DNA from: Bacteroidetes bacterium UBA6661
Lineage (GTDB): Bacteria; Bacteroidota; Bacteroidia; AKYH767-A; OLB10
Direction of reading: 5' to 3'
DNA: 54,224 nt
Assembly: GCA_002455375.1 (NCBI GenBank)
Contig: DKKR01000101.1
Coordinates: forward strand, 1-54,224
Positions 8,827 to 15,628 of this stretch are shown piece by piece (the first letter of the stretch is position 1; each line of letters starts with the position of its first letter). The notes under the pieces were generated by a model. The model worked only from the letters and a program-made list of their open reading frames with translations, made no database searches and was not told where the DNA came from. The position numbers and the translations under genes were made by a program.

Positions 8827-9363
8827 GTGAAAACAACAAGCTATGTTTTAGTTCTTATCGCCACCATAATGCTTTCTGCATGTCAGAAACAGGAGGCAGA
8901 AACAGATAACGAGCCACAAGTTGCCGCTACATGTGACGATGGCATCATGAATCAGGGTGAAACAGATATTGACTGTGGAGGACCCTGCCCCTTATGTCAG
9001 GCAACAATGACAGCAATGGTTGATGCCGATACTTTTAAAGCTGTATTTAATACCATCACCAGTAAATATTCTAATGGTGCATTTTTTATGTCAGGGTCTT
9101 CTGATTTGGGATCGCTGACAATTATTTACTCAGGTCCATTGAACATAGGAGCTGTATCTAATGCACAAGCTACGTATGTGAAGAGTTCAACCTCAGTAAC
9201 ATATATTGCAAGCAATGCCAATTTAACTTTCAATGCCATCAATTTTACAGACAGCATAGCAGAAGGAACGTTTTCATTTAATGCCATCAATTTTAATTCT
9301 CCTACCGATACAGTTAAAGTTACCAATGGGTTCTTTAAAAGAATCAGTGTAAAAAATAATTGA
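8827..9363 (+). CDS. Lipoprotein with cysteine-rich CDDGIxNQGETDIDCGGPC motif, 178 aa
   Basis: A GTG start gives a signal peptide with lipobox (MLSAC, Cys near residue 19). After a short linker comes a compact motif, CDDGIMNQGETDIDCGGPC, then PLC. This resembles a small Cys-rich segment found in many surface proteins of Bacteroidota and Myxococcota. The C-terminal about 120 residues look like a beta-rich domain resembling DUF6252-type lipoproteins (tentative), containing the hexapeptide FNAINF twice. Function is unknown. It begins 34 bases after lpxB and has its own weak TACCTTTA element upstream. Confidence 0.78.
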   Translation: MKTTSYVLVLIATIMLSACQKQEAETDNEPQVAATCDDGIMNQGETDIDCGGPCPLCQATMTAMVDADTFKAVFNTITSKYSNGAFFMSGSSDLGSLTIIYSGPLNIGAVSNAQATYVKSSTSVTYIASNANLTFNAINFTDSIAEGTFSFNAINFNSPTDTVKVTNGFFKRISVKNN

Positions 9364-9487
9364 AGCAACAAGGTAGTTGAAGAAGAATAACGGCTTAGGA
9401 AATTATTGTATTAGACTTAGAGTAAAAATTTTAGTAGTAAACTAGATAGAATTAACTTTATTAAGTAGATAATAATCACCAAAAAAT

Positions 9488-10825
9488 ATGAAAAATCTAA
9501 TTATTATTTTAATTGCAGTGATGTTGACAAACATCGTAAATGCTCAAGATTTAAAAGCATTTAAAAGCGATAAAGAGCTCTGGGGTTATAAAGATGCAAG
9601 CGGAAAGGAAATCATTCCTGCAAAGTATAATTACGCATGGGGTTTTAATGAAGGTATTGCAAGGGTTAGAAATAAGAAAATGAAGTATGGATTTATTGAT
9701 ATAACAGGTAAGGAGGTAATCCCGGCAAAATATGATGAAACGAAGGATTTTTATGAGGGATTGGCTGCTGTAAATTTAGATAATAAGTGGGGATTTATTG
9801 ATAGAACAGGTAAAATAATTATTCCTTTAAAGTTTGACGAGGTAGGATATTTTAGTGAGGGCTTAGCAAAAGTTAGGGTTGGCGCAGTAAGAGGCGGTAA
9901 GTATAATACATTAAGTGGAGGTAAATATGGTTTTATTGACCAATCAGGAAGTGAAATTATTAAATTTAAATATGATAATGCAGGTGATTTTAGTGAAGGC
10001 TTTGCTTATGTAAAGGTAGGGAAAAAATATCATTTTATTGATAAGAAGGAGAATGAACTTGGTTTGCTTGAATATGATGATGCAGGTGATTTTAGTGAAG
10101 GATTGGCAAAGGTTAGGATTGGAAACTATTTTGATGGTAAGTGGGGGTATATTGATACAACAGGTAAAAGGGTAATTGAAGTAAAATTTGAAGAAGCAAG
10201 TGATTTTTATAATGAAGAAGCAAGAGTAAAGTTGAATGGTGTATCAATGTATATTGACAAGACAGGAAGTAATGATGAAGAGAGAAAAAAGATTGCTGAA
10301 GAGGAAGCCGAAAAAAAGAAGCAGGAGAGAAAGGCTTTAATAGATAGGGCAATAGAAAATGCAAAAAGAGATACCATGGCTAAAGAAGTTTTTGCACTAT
10401 ATCAAAATGAGAATCAAAAAGTAGTTGATAAAGTAAAAGAATTACAACGCTACGTGGAATCAACAATGATATATAGTGAAAAGTATGGATTTAATAAAAG
10501 CAATTGGGTTCCTATGTCAATAGAAATTAATAAACAGACAAAGGTTACCCAAGCACAAGTAAATTCTTTTAAAGATCTTTTGAAAAAATATGAGCTAACA
10601 AAAGGTAAAAATGAATTGTATGATCGTATTTCTGTCAATCTTTCAAAAACAACTGATTTTATTGCAGCATGTAGTATCTGGGGTGACTATATTTATACTT
10701 TGGGCGCGAATGATGATGGTAAAAAGGAGTTAGAAAGAGTTGATGATAGTTTGATAGATCTGAAAAAGCATGATGATGCATTACGTTCATTCATTACTCT
10801 TTATAAAAAGAGAAATAGTCTTTAA
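9488..10825 (+). CDS. Secreted WG-repeat protein with helical C-terminal region, 445 aa
   Basis: The signal peptide ends at NIVNAQ. Residues about 30-265 contain at least six WG/KWG beta repeats (YGFIDITGKEVIPAKYDE, WGFIDRTGKIIIPLKFDE, YGFIDQSGSEI, WGYIDTTGKRV), each followed by an F.EGLA.V strand. A charged coiled-coil-like stretch follows (EERKKIAEEEAEKKKQER, about 268-285), then a mostly helical C-terminal domain. WG repeats are thought to mediate binding. No enzyme domain is visible. It stands alone, with no neighbours in an operon. Confidence 0.85.
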   Translation: MKNLIIILIAVMLTNIVNAQDLKAFKSDKELWGYKDASGKEIIPAKYNYAWGFNEGIARVRNKKMKYGFIDITGKEVIPAKYDETKDFYEGLAAVNLDNKWGFIDRTGKIIIPLKFDEVGYFSEGLAKVRVGAVRGGKYNTLSGGKYGFIDQSGSEIIKFKYDNAGDFSEGFAYVKVGKKYHFIDKKENELGLLEYDDAGDFSEGLAKVRIGNYFDGKWGYIDTTGKRVIEVKFEEASDFYNEEARVKLNGVSMYIDKTGSNDEERKKIAEEEAEKKKQERKALIDRAIENAKRDTMAKEVFALYQNENQKVVDKVKELQRYVESTMIYSEKYGFNKSNWVPMSIEINKQTKVTQAQVNSFKDLLKKYELTKGKNELYDRISVNLSKTTDFIAACSIWGDYIYTLGANDDGKKELERVDDSLIDLKKHDDALRSFITLYKKRNSL

Positions 10826-10941
10826 TAAACTAATTCCATTTTACTTACATAAAGGTCAGGTTGTTTAAAGTTGTAATTAGATGTTAATGCTTAGTAGGAA
10901 AACCAAAGTATGAGGATCCAATTTTTTGAAAAAAATACATT

Positions 10942-10949
10942 TATCTTTA
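10942..10949 (+). promoter_or_regulatory. Promoter -7-like element TATCTTTA
   Basis: One mismatch to TAnnTTTG. It lies 15 bases before the ATG at 10965 and supports that start over the in-frame TTG at 10926. Confidence 0.35.
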
Positions 10950-10964
10950 CCGAAATATTGTTTT

Positions 10965-11768
10965 ATGAATAGAAGGTATTTACTCCTTACAGTTTTTCTT
11001 TTTTCTTGTGCATCGCAAAAAAACTTAAACACCGGTACAGTTCAACAAAATAGTTTAACAGTTGGCGGACGGCTCTTTACTTCAGTATTTCAGCAACAGG
11101 CAGCCGAATATAAAGCACTTTGTTTTCAGGCTTACAACATTGCAGCTTTAAGATTGGATCAGGCAATCGGCAGCACTGTTTCTTCAAAACCTAAGGCAGT
11201 AATTACAGATATTGACGAAACTGTTTTAGACAATTCTCCTTATTCTGTTCATAGGGCATTGGAGGGAAAAGATTATGAATCTATTTCGTGGGTTGACTGG
11301 ACAGCACGTGCCAAAGCCGACACACTTGCAGGTGCACTGACTTTTTTTAAATATGCTGCATCTAAAAATGTTGAAGTGTTTTATCTTTCTAATCGTGCTG
11401 AAAAAGAACGTGTAGGAACGTTGGAGAATCTTAAAAAATTCGGTTTCCCTAATGCTGATGATGCACATTTGATTTTGAAAACAGATGTTTCAAGCAAAGA
11501 AGGAAGAAGACAAAAAATCACTGAAACGTATGATGTACTCCTATTAATTGGTGACAATCTTGCTGATTTCAGCTCATTATTTGATAAGAAGACAACAGCA
11601 GAACGCACACAGAACGTTCAAAGTATTGCTTATGAATTTGGAAAAAAATTTATTGTTCTGCCCAATGCAAATTATGGCGATTGGGAAAGCGCATTGTATT
11701 TCTATGATTACAAAAGAACACCTGCACAAAGAGATTCTATTTTAAAGAGTGTTTTAAAAAACTATTAA
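10965..11768 (+). CDS. Acid phosphatase / 5'-nucleotidase, lipoprotein e(P4) family, 267 aa
   Basis: HAD-superfamily DDDD phosphatase of the class C acid phosphatase/e(P4) type, which dephosphorylates nucleotides (including NMN in Haemophilus) at the cell surface. The signal peptide has a lipobox (LFSC, Cys15). The catalytic motif is ITDIDETVLDN (Asp82 and Asp84). FYLSNRAEKER, LLIGDNLADF and a late NANYGDWE segment match the family. The ATG at 10965 is chosen because it gives a proper lipoprotein signal and follows a TATCTTTA element. Confidence 0.9.
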   Translation: MNRRYLLLTVFLFSCASQKNLNTGTVQQNSLTVGGRLFTSVFQQQAAEYKALCFQAYNIAALRLDQAIGSTVSSKPKAVITDIDETVLDNSPYSVHRALEGKDYESISWVDWTARAKADTLAGALTFFKYAASKNVEVFYLSNRAEKERVGTLENLKKFGFPNADDAHLILKTDVSSKEGRRQKITETYDVLLLIGDNLADFSSLFDKKTTAERTQNVQSIAYEFGKKFIVLPNANYGDWESALYFYDYKRTPAQRDSILKSVLKNY

Positions 11769-11898
11769 AATAGGTATTCAACATAAATCAATTTTTCTAA
11801 AACAACGGTTTTTACAGTATATTAATTAGTAAAGTCTTATATGAAAAGAAAATTTCTGAAAGTAATTAATAGTAAAATAAACATTAAAATATAAAAAA

Positions 11899-12342
11899 AT
11901 GGCAAGTATTAACCCACACATCAACTTTAATGGAAATGCCGAAGAAGCATTTAACTTTTACAAATCAGTTTTTGGCGGTGACTTTGTAAAAGTTGTTCGT
12001 TTCAAAGACCTCGCAAGCCCGGAGATGCCGATTGACAAGAAAGAAGAAAACAAGATTATGCATATTGCATTGCCCATTGGCAAACACAGTTTATTAATGG
12101 CAAATGATGTTCCTGAATTTTTAGGCCGAACCAATGAAAATGAGAACAGGAGCAAAATTGTTATCAGTGCAGAAACAAAAGAAGAAGCAGACAAATTATT
12201 TAACGGGCTTTCTTCCGGTGGCACAGTAGAGATGCCTATTGCTGATAGCCCCTGGGGTTCTTATTTTGGCATGTTCAGAGATAAATATGGTATTGAATGG
12301 ATGGTGGATTTTGATCAAAGGTATAACGGGCAGGTAAGATAA
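11899..12342 (+). CDS. VOC-family (PhnB/glyoxalase-like) protein, 147 aa
   Basis: The protein opens INPHINFNGNAEEAFNFYKSVFGG, the usual start of PhnB/3-demethylubiquinone-methyltransferase-like VOC proteins. It ends in SPWGSYFGMFRDKYGIEWMVDF, which closes the second beta-alpha-beta-beta-beta module. Members bind metals or small electrophilic molecules. The substrate cannot be read from sequence. A single short domain pair and no signal peptide indicate a cytoplasmic protein. Confidence 0.88.
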   Translation: MASINPHINFNGNAEEAFNFYKSVFGGDFVKVVRFKDLASPEMPIDKKEENKIMHIALPIGKHSLLMANDVPEFLGRTNENENRSKIVISAETKEEADKLFNGLSSGGTVEMPIADSPWGSYFGMFRDKYGIEWMVDFDQRYNGQVR

Positions 12343-12361
12343 TTTGATTGGCAAAAAAATA

Positions 12362-12389
12362 AGGCTGCCACAAACTTTTGTGACAGCCT
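12362..12389 (-). terminator. Intrinsic terminator downstream of tRNA (partly bidirectional)
   Basis: AGGCTG and CAGCCT pair, then after one mismatch CACAA pairs with TTGTG. On the minus strand the stem is followed by a T-rich run (A tract at plus 12353-12359), so it ends the tRNA transcript. On the plus strand it may also stop the VOC gene, though ATTCTT is a weaker tail. Confidence 0.8.
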
Positions 12390-12396
12390 ATTCTTG

Positions 12397-12470
12397 TAGC
12401 GAAGGGGGGAGTCGAACCCCCGACCTCAGGGTTATGAATCCTGCGCTCTAACCATCTGAGCTACCTCGCC
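12397..12470 (-). tRNA. tRNA with CAT anticodon, probably elongator tRNA-Met
   Basis: The 74-base cloverleaf reads GGCGAGG acceptor, GCTC/GAGC D-arm, anticodon CAT (plus-strand 12434-12436) in loop TTCATAA, and GGGGG-TTCGACT-CCCCC T-arm. The acceptor pairs with CTTCGCT, with G-U pairs at the first and sixth positions and discriminator A. The CCA end is not encoded. The innermost anticodon-stem pair is A-C. CAT anticodons also occur in initiator Met and lysidine-modified Ile tRNAs. The G1-U72 pair and lack of three G-C pairs in the anticodon stem argue against initiator. Ile2 is not fully excluded. Confidence 0.9.
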
Positions 12471-12484
12471 TGATTTTGAGGCTG

Positions 12485-12492
12485 CAAAAGTA
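12485..12492 (-). promoter_or_regulatory. Promoter -7 element TACTTTTG of the tRNA gene
   Basis: A perfect TAnnTTTG match on the minus strand, 14 bases upstream of the tRNA 5' end. A TTG (plus CAA 12516-12518) lies 23 bases further up, slightly beyond the usual spacing. Confidence 0.55.
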
Positions 12493-12534
12493 GTATTCCC
12501 TTTCAATTGTAAAAACAATTTGTAGAAATTTCCT

Positions 12535-13770
12535 TTAATGTAGATGGTTTTGAAGCCAATTGGTGATAATCATTGTAGCACCTGAATTGGATTTCACAAC
12601 ATTTTCGCAGATTGCACCGGCTTGTTCCCTCTTTTTATTGTTGTTTAACAAATCATCAAAAACAGTTTTCATCTCAGTAAGGTTATTAATAGTAAATGCT
12701 CCCCCTGATTCAATCAACAGTTTAGCTTCTGCAAACTTTTGAAAATTAGGACCAAAAATTACGGGCTTGCCATATACAGCTGCTTCCAATGTGTTATGTA
12801 TTCCCTTACCAAAGCCACCACCAATGTAGGTTATTGTTGCGAAACGATAAATTTTAGAAAGCATACCAATCTTATCTATAATCAACACATCGGCTTTTTT
12901 TAATTCTTCTTTTGTAGCCTTACTGTGGCGCACCACATTTTTTCTACATGCATAAGTAAAATCTTTGTATGAACTTTCATGGATTTCATGCGGCACCAAT
13001 AGCAATTTTATCTCTTCGGAATTACAATAACCGGCCAACAACTTATGATCTTCCGGCCAGGTGCTGCCGGCAACAATAATTCTTTCACCTACTGAAAAAC
13101 TTTCAATCTTTTCGTCTGTAAATTCCAATTCCGGCAGTTGAATCACCCTGTCAAAACGTGTGTCTCCACTCACTTCAACCTGAGTTATTCCTTTGTTATT
13201 TAAAATATTGAGAGAGGTATCATTCTGAACAAAAAACCTTGACGCTTTTTTAAGTTCTTTAAGAAATGCACCTCCAAACCATTTGAAAAAAAACTGATCA
13301 GTTCTAAAAATAGCAGAGATGTAAATAAATGGAATGTGTCTCTTGCTCAACCCGTTTATGTAGTGAAACCAGAAATCATACTTTACAAATATGGCCATGT
13401 GCGGATTTATGTAATCCAACCATTTATGTGCATTAGTGCTACTATCACATGGTAAGTAAAAAATAAAATCAGCCAGGTTTTCTTTAATGCCCTGCTTATA
13501 ACCTGACGGAGAAAAAAAAGTAAGTACTATTTTATATTGTGGGAAAAGTTTTTTTATCTGTTGCAAAACAGGTTTGCCCTGCTCGTATTCGCCATACGAA
13601 GAACAATGAAACCAAATGCGTTTTGCAGTTTCATTTTTAAGTTCTTGGTTTACTTTTTGAAATATATTTCTTCGTCCTTCAGTAAAAGCTTTTGCTTTAT
13701 CATTAAAAGGTGAAGCAAGTGCAGCTGCTAAATGATAGAGTCTTATTCCAATGGAATAAAGAAGTAGCAT
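12535..13770 (-). CDS. kdtA: 3-deoxy-D-manno-octulosonic acid (Kdo) transferase, 411 aa
   Basis: Transfers Kdo from CMP-Kdo to lipid IVA at the inner membrane. The N-terminal membrane-associated helix (LLLYSIGIRLYHLAAALASPF) is followed by the typical FHCSSYGEYEQGKPVL, which carries the glutamate of GEYE used as base, and LTFFSPSGY. VKYDFWFHYI, ISAIFR and SGDTRFDRV follow. The C-terminal half has VAGSTWPEDH, VPHEIHES and YIGGGFGKGIHNTLEAAVYGKPVIFGPN. Length is normal. It follows the outer-membrane barrel gene by 2 bases and is last of a four-gene run; the tRNA gene downstream has its own promoter. Confidence 0.96.
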   Translation of the reverse strand: MLLLYSIGIRLYHLAAALASPFNDKAKAFTEGRRNIFQKVNQELKNETAKRIWFHCSSYGEYEQGKPVLQQIKKLFPQYKIVLTFFSPSGYKQGIKENLADFIFYLPCDSSTNAHKWLDYINPHMAIFVKYDFWFHYINGLSKRHIPFIYISAIFRTDQFFFKWFGGAFLKELKKASRFFVQNDTSLNILNNKGITQVEVSGDTRFDRVIQLPELEFTDEKIESFSVGERIIVAGSTWPEDHKLLAGYCNSEEIKLLLVPHEIHESSYKDFTYACRKNVVRHSKATKEELKKADVLIIDKIGMLSKIYRFATITYIGGGFGKGIHNTLEAAVYGKPVIFGPNFQKFAEAKLLIESGGAFTINNLTEMKTVFDDLLNNNKKREQAGAICENVVKSNSGATMIITNWLQNHLH

Positions 13771-13772
13771 GA

Positions 13773-14528
13773 TTAATAGTAATAAAATTTATCGGGGTTG
13801 GTATAGAAAGGAAGAATCCAACCGGCTTTAAAACCATACAACAAATCAACACGACTTTGATCATCGGCTTTCATGGTATCAAACTGATAATCTCTGCGAC
13901 CTTGTGTAAACCCCTGAATGAAGTTAAATCCTGCATAAAAGTTTATCAGCTTTTTATTTCCGTAATAAACATATCCGATAAATTCTTCAACTATAATTCC
14001 GTTGGTAAGTCTGTCATAACCTTTTTTGTATTTTTTAGAAAGCCCTTTAACAGTATTGCCAATGGTTTCAATTCTGATTTTATGTTGCATAAATCCTGCA
14101 CCTGCACTTATCCAAATTCCACTATTGGGATTTGGCTTTTTAAATGCAAACACTTTTCCTGCCTGTGCACTGATGTGATATCCTCTTTCAAAAAGTCTTA
14201 CATCAGCTGTACGGCCATCACTGCCGATTATAGTACCATAACTTGATGCAATGCCTGCAAGCAATCCGGGTTGATTGATTTTATTTCCAAAAAAAAATCC
14301 ACCTTGAATACTGTAAAGAAAATTCTTTGGTGTCTTAACACCAAAGACGCCTTGCACTCCATAATCAGCGCCAAAACGTTCTTTCATATCACCACCTGGT
14401 AAATGAAATTCTCCTCCTATACCAAAAAATGGAATGACAATAGCAGAGTCGCGTACCAAAGCCTGTGCAGCAGTCTGTAATGAAGAAAAAGAAATCAATA
14501 TGGCTAATAGAAATACTTTAACCTGCAT
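13773..14528 (-). CDS. Predicted outer-membrane beta-barrel protein, 251 aa
   Basis: A signal peptide (start MQVKVFLLAILISF, cleavage near TAAQA) precedes alternating hydrophobic strands with many Gly/Tyr residues (YSIQGGFFFGNKI, IWISAGAGFMQHKIRI, LINFYAGFNFIQGFTQG). It ends in an aromatic-rich C-terminus (DKFYYY) as outer-membrane barrels do. The ATG at 14528 is preferred over an in-frame TTG at 14537 inside the preceding gene. Function is unknown. It lies between the CxxCH protein gene and kdtA on the same strand. Confidence 0.75.
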   Translation of the reverse strand: MQVKVFLLAILISFSSLQTAAQALVRDSAIVIPFFGIGGEFHLPGGDMKERFGADYGVQGVFGVKTPKNFLYSIQGGFFFGNKINQPGLLAGIASSYGTIIGSDGRTADVRLFERGYHISAQAGKVFAFKKPNPNSGIWISAGAGFMQHKIRIETIGNTVKGLSKKYKKGYDRLTNGIIVEEFIGYVYYGNKKLINFYAGFNFIQGFTQGRRDYQFDTMKADDQSRVDLLYGFKAGWILPFYTNPDKFYYY

Positions 14529-14529
14529 T

Positions 14530-14976
14530 TTAATCAAGTGGAATTAAAAGACGCTTAATTTTTGGTACCGGTCCCGGACAATGACTGCTGTGACAAGCCA
14601 GACATGCATTTACAACGTTATTGAAACTTTTAACTCTGTTTGTATTGGTTGCATTTTCATACGAATCCAAAGTCTGAAGATATAAGTCGGCAAATGTTGT
14701 GTAATACTCATTTTTTGTTTTATCATCAGTTGGCTTTGCCGTATTGATGTTTAAAAATGTTTTTGGGTAGGAAACTGTCCGTTGTTCACTTACAGCCTTT
14801 CGTGCTTCTGCAGCATGGTTGTACATCTGTCGCATCAGCAGTGAAAGCTCACTGCTTTTATTGGGATTAATATCTGTTGTATCAGCAAAAACTTCGTTTG
14901 TCCATCCTGTTTTGTAGTGATAGGATGAAACAGAAAGCATGAGCATTATGCTTGCTATGACAAATATTTTATTCAT
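14530..14976 (-). CDS. Secreted single-CxxCH protein (cytochrome c-like), 148 aa
   Basis: The N-terminal hydrophobic segment is a signal or anchor. A helical domain follows, and one c-type heme motif, CLACH (residues 125-129), lies near the C-terminus, followed by SSHCPGP. A helical protein with a C-terminal CxxCH resembles a cytochrome c'/b562-like four-helix arrangement, but identity is not certain. It overlaps the DUF4920 gene by 8 bases (ATGAATAA), so the two are translationally coupled. It is probably periplasmic. Confidence 0.78.
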   Translation of the reverse strand: MNKIFVIASIMLMLSVSSYHYKTGWTNEVFADTTDINPNKSSELSLLMRQMYNHAAEARKAVSEQRTVSYPKTFLNINTAKPTDDKTKNEYYTTFADLYLQTLDSYENATNTNRVKSFNNVVNACLACHSSHCPGPVPKIKRLLIPLD

Positions 14977-15427
14977 AAATAATTACTCCTTCTGCTTCAA
15001 AAGCAGGCTTTTTTTCTGGTTGGGTAATTTTCTCAATTTCTTCTTTTGATTTATTGGCATCCTCTGCATAGTGACGAAGTTCTGCTACTGATGTCACATC
15101 ATTAAATGCTATACCTTCAATGATTGCAGTTTTTCCTGCACAATCTTTAGGCACAAAAAATTCATAGTCTTTAAAACGAACACGAATGGTATGCCCATCT
15201 GATGTTTCCATCATCATCCAGCAGCCTTTTTTCTGACAGACGCTGGCAATTTTGCCCTGAATTTTAACATTCACGGTGTCTTTTGTAGTCAGCATTCTGT
15301 CAACAACAGAAGCAGGTTGTGCATTCTCTTCAGTGATTTTTTTTCCGAAATGAGACGCTTTTTTATCCTGAGCCATCAAAGACAGACTCATAACAGTTGC
15401 AACGGCAACCAATATCAATTTACGCAT
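14969..15427 (-). CDS. DUF4920-type periplasmic protein, 152 aa
   Basis: The signal peptide is MRKLILVAVATVMSLSLMAQ. The core has the phrase GKIASVCQKKGCWMMMETSDG followed by a beta-rich FKDYEFFVPKDCAGKTAIIEG, which I recognise as DUF4920. This family is common in Bacteroidota and of unknown function, often near cytochrome-related genes. The CxxxxC pair could bind a metal or form a disulfide. The start at 15427 is used rather than the codon at 15475 because it gives a clean signal peptide and sits below a TACCTTTG promoter element. Confidence 0.82.
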   Translation of the reverse strand: MRKLILVAVATVMSLSLMAQDKKASHFGKKITEENAQPASVVDRMLTTKDTVNVKIQGKIASVCQKKGCWMMMETSDGHTIRVRFKDYEFFVPKDCAGKTAIIEGIAFNDVTSVAELRHYAEDANKSKEEIEKITQPEKKPAFEAEGVIIYE

Positions 15428-15446
15428 GTGATTGAATTTTGAATTG

Positions 15447-15454
15447 CAAAGGTA
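15447..15454 (-). promoter_or_regulatory. Promoter -7 element TACCTTTG of the DUF4920-CxxCH-barrel-kdtA run
   Basis: A perfect TAnnTTTG match on the minus strand (plus CAAAGGTA), 19 bases upstream of the ATG at 15427. No clear -33 TTG at standard spacing. Confidence 0.5.
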
Positions 15455-15616
15455 ATTTTTTGATTTAATTAACATACTTTATTTTACATTCTATAGCTAT
15501 AAGTCCAACTTTTCATTAAACAAACATCCTGAAGAAGGATCTTCGGGTAAAATTTTTCTAACATAAATCTGTTATTTACTCTGTAATATAAAAGCAAAAA
15601 GGTTACTTTATGAAAA

Positions 15617-15624
15617 TACCTTTG
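15617..15624 (+). promoter_or_regulatory. Promoter -7 element TACCTTTG before the GH3/beta-lactamase gene
   Basis: A perfect TAnnTTTG match ending 4 bases before the ATG at 15629, so the transcript would be leaderless or nearly so. Confidence 0.45.
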
Positions 15625-15628
15625 TCTG

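Noticed and set aside
9233..9295. Short direct repeat in the lipoprotein gene considered as a mobile or CRISPR-like repeat
   Set aside because: Only two copies of about 16 bases, in frame and encoding FNAINF twice, so it is a protein-level repeat.
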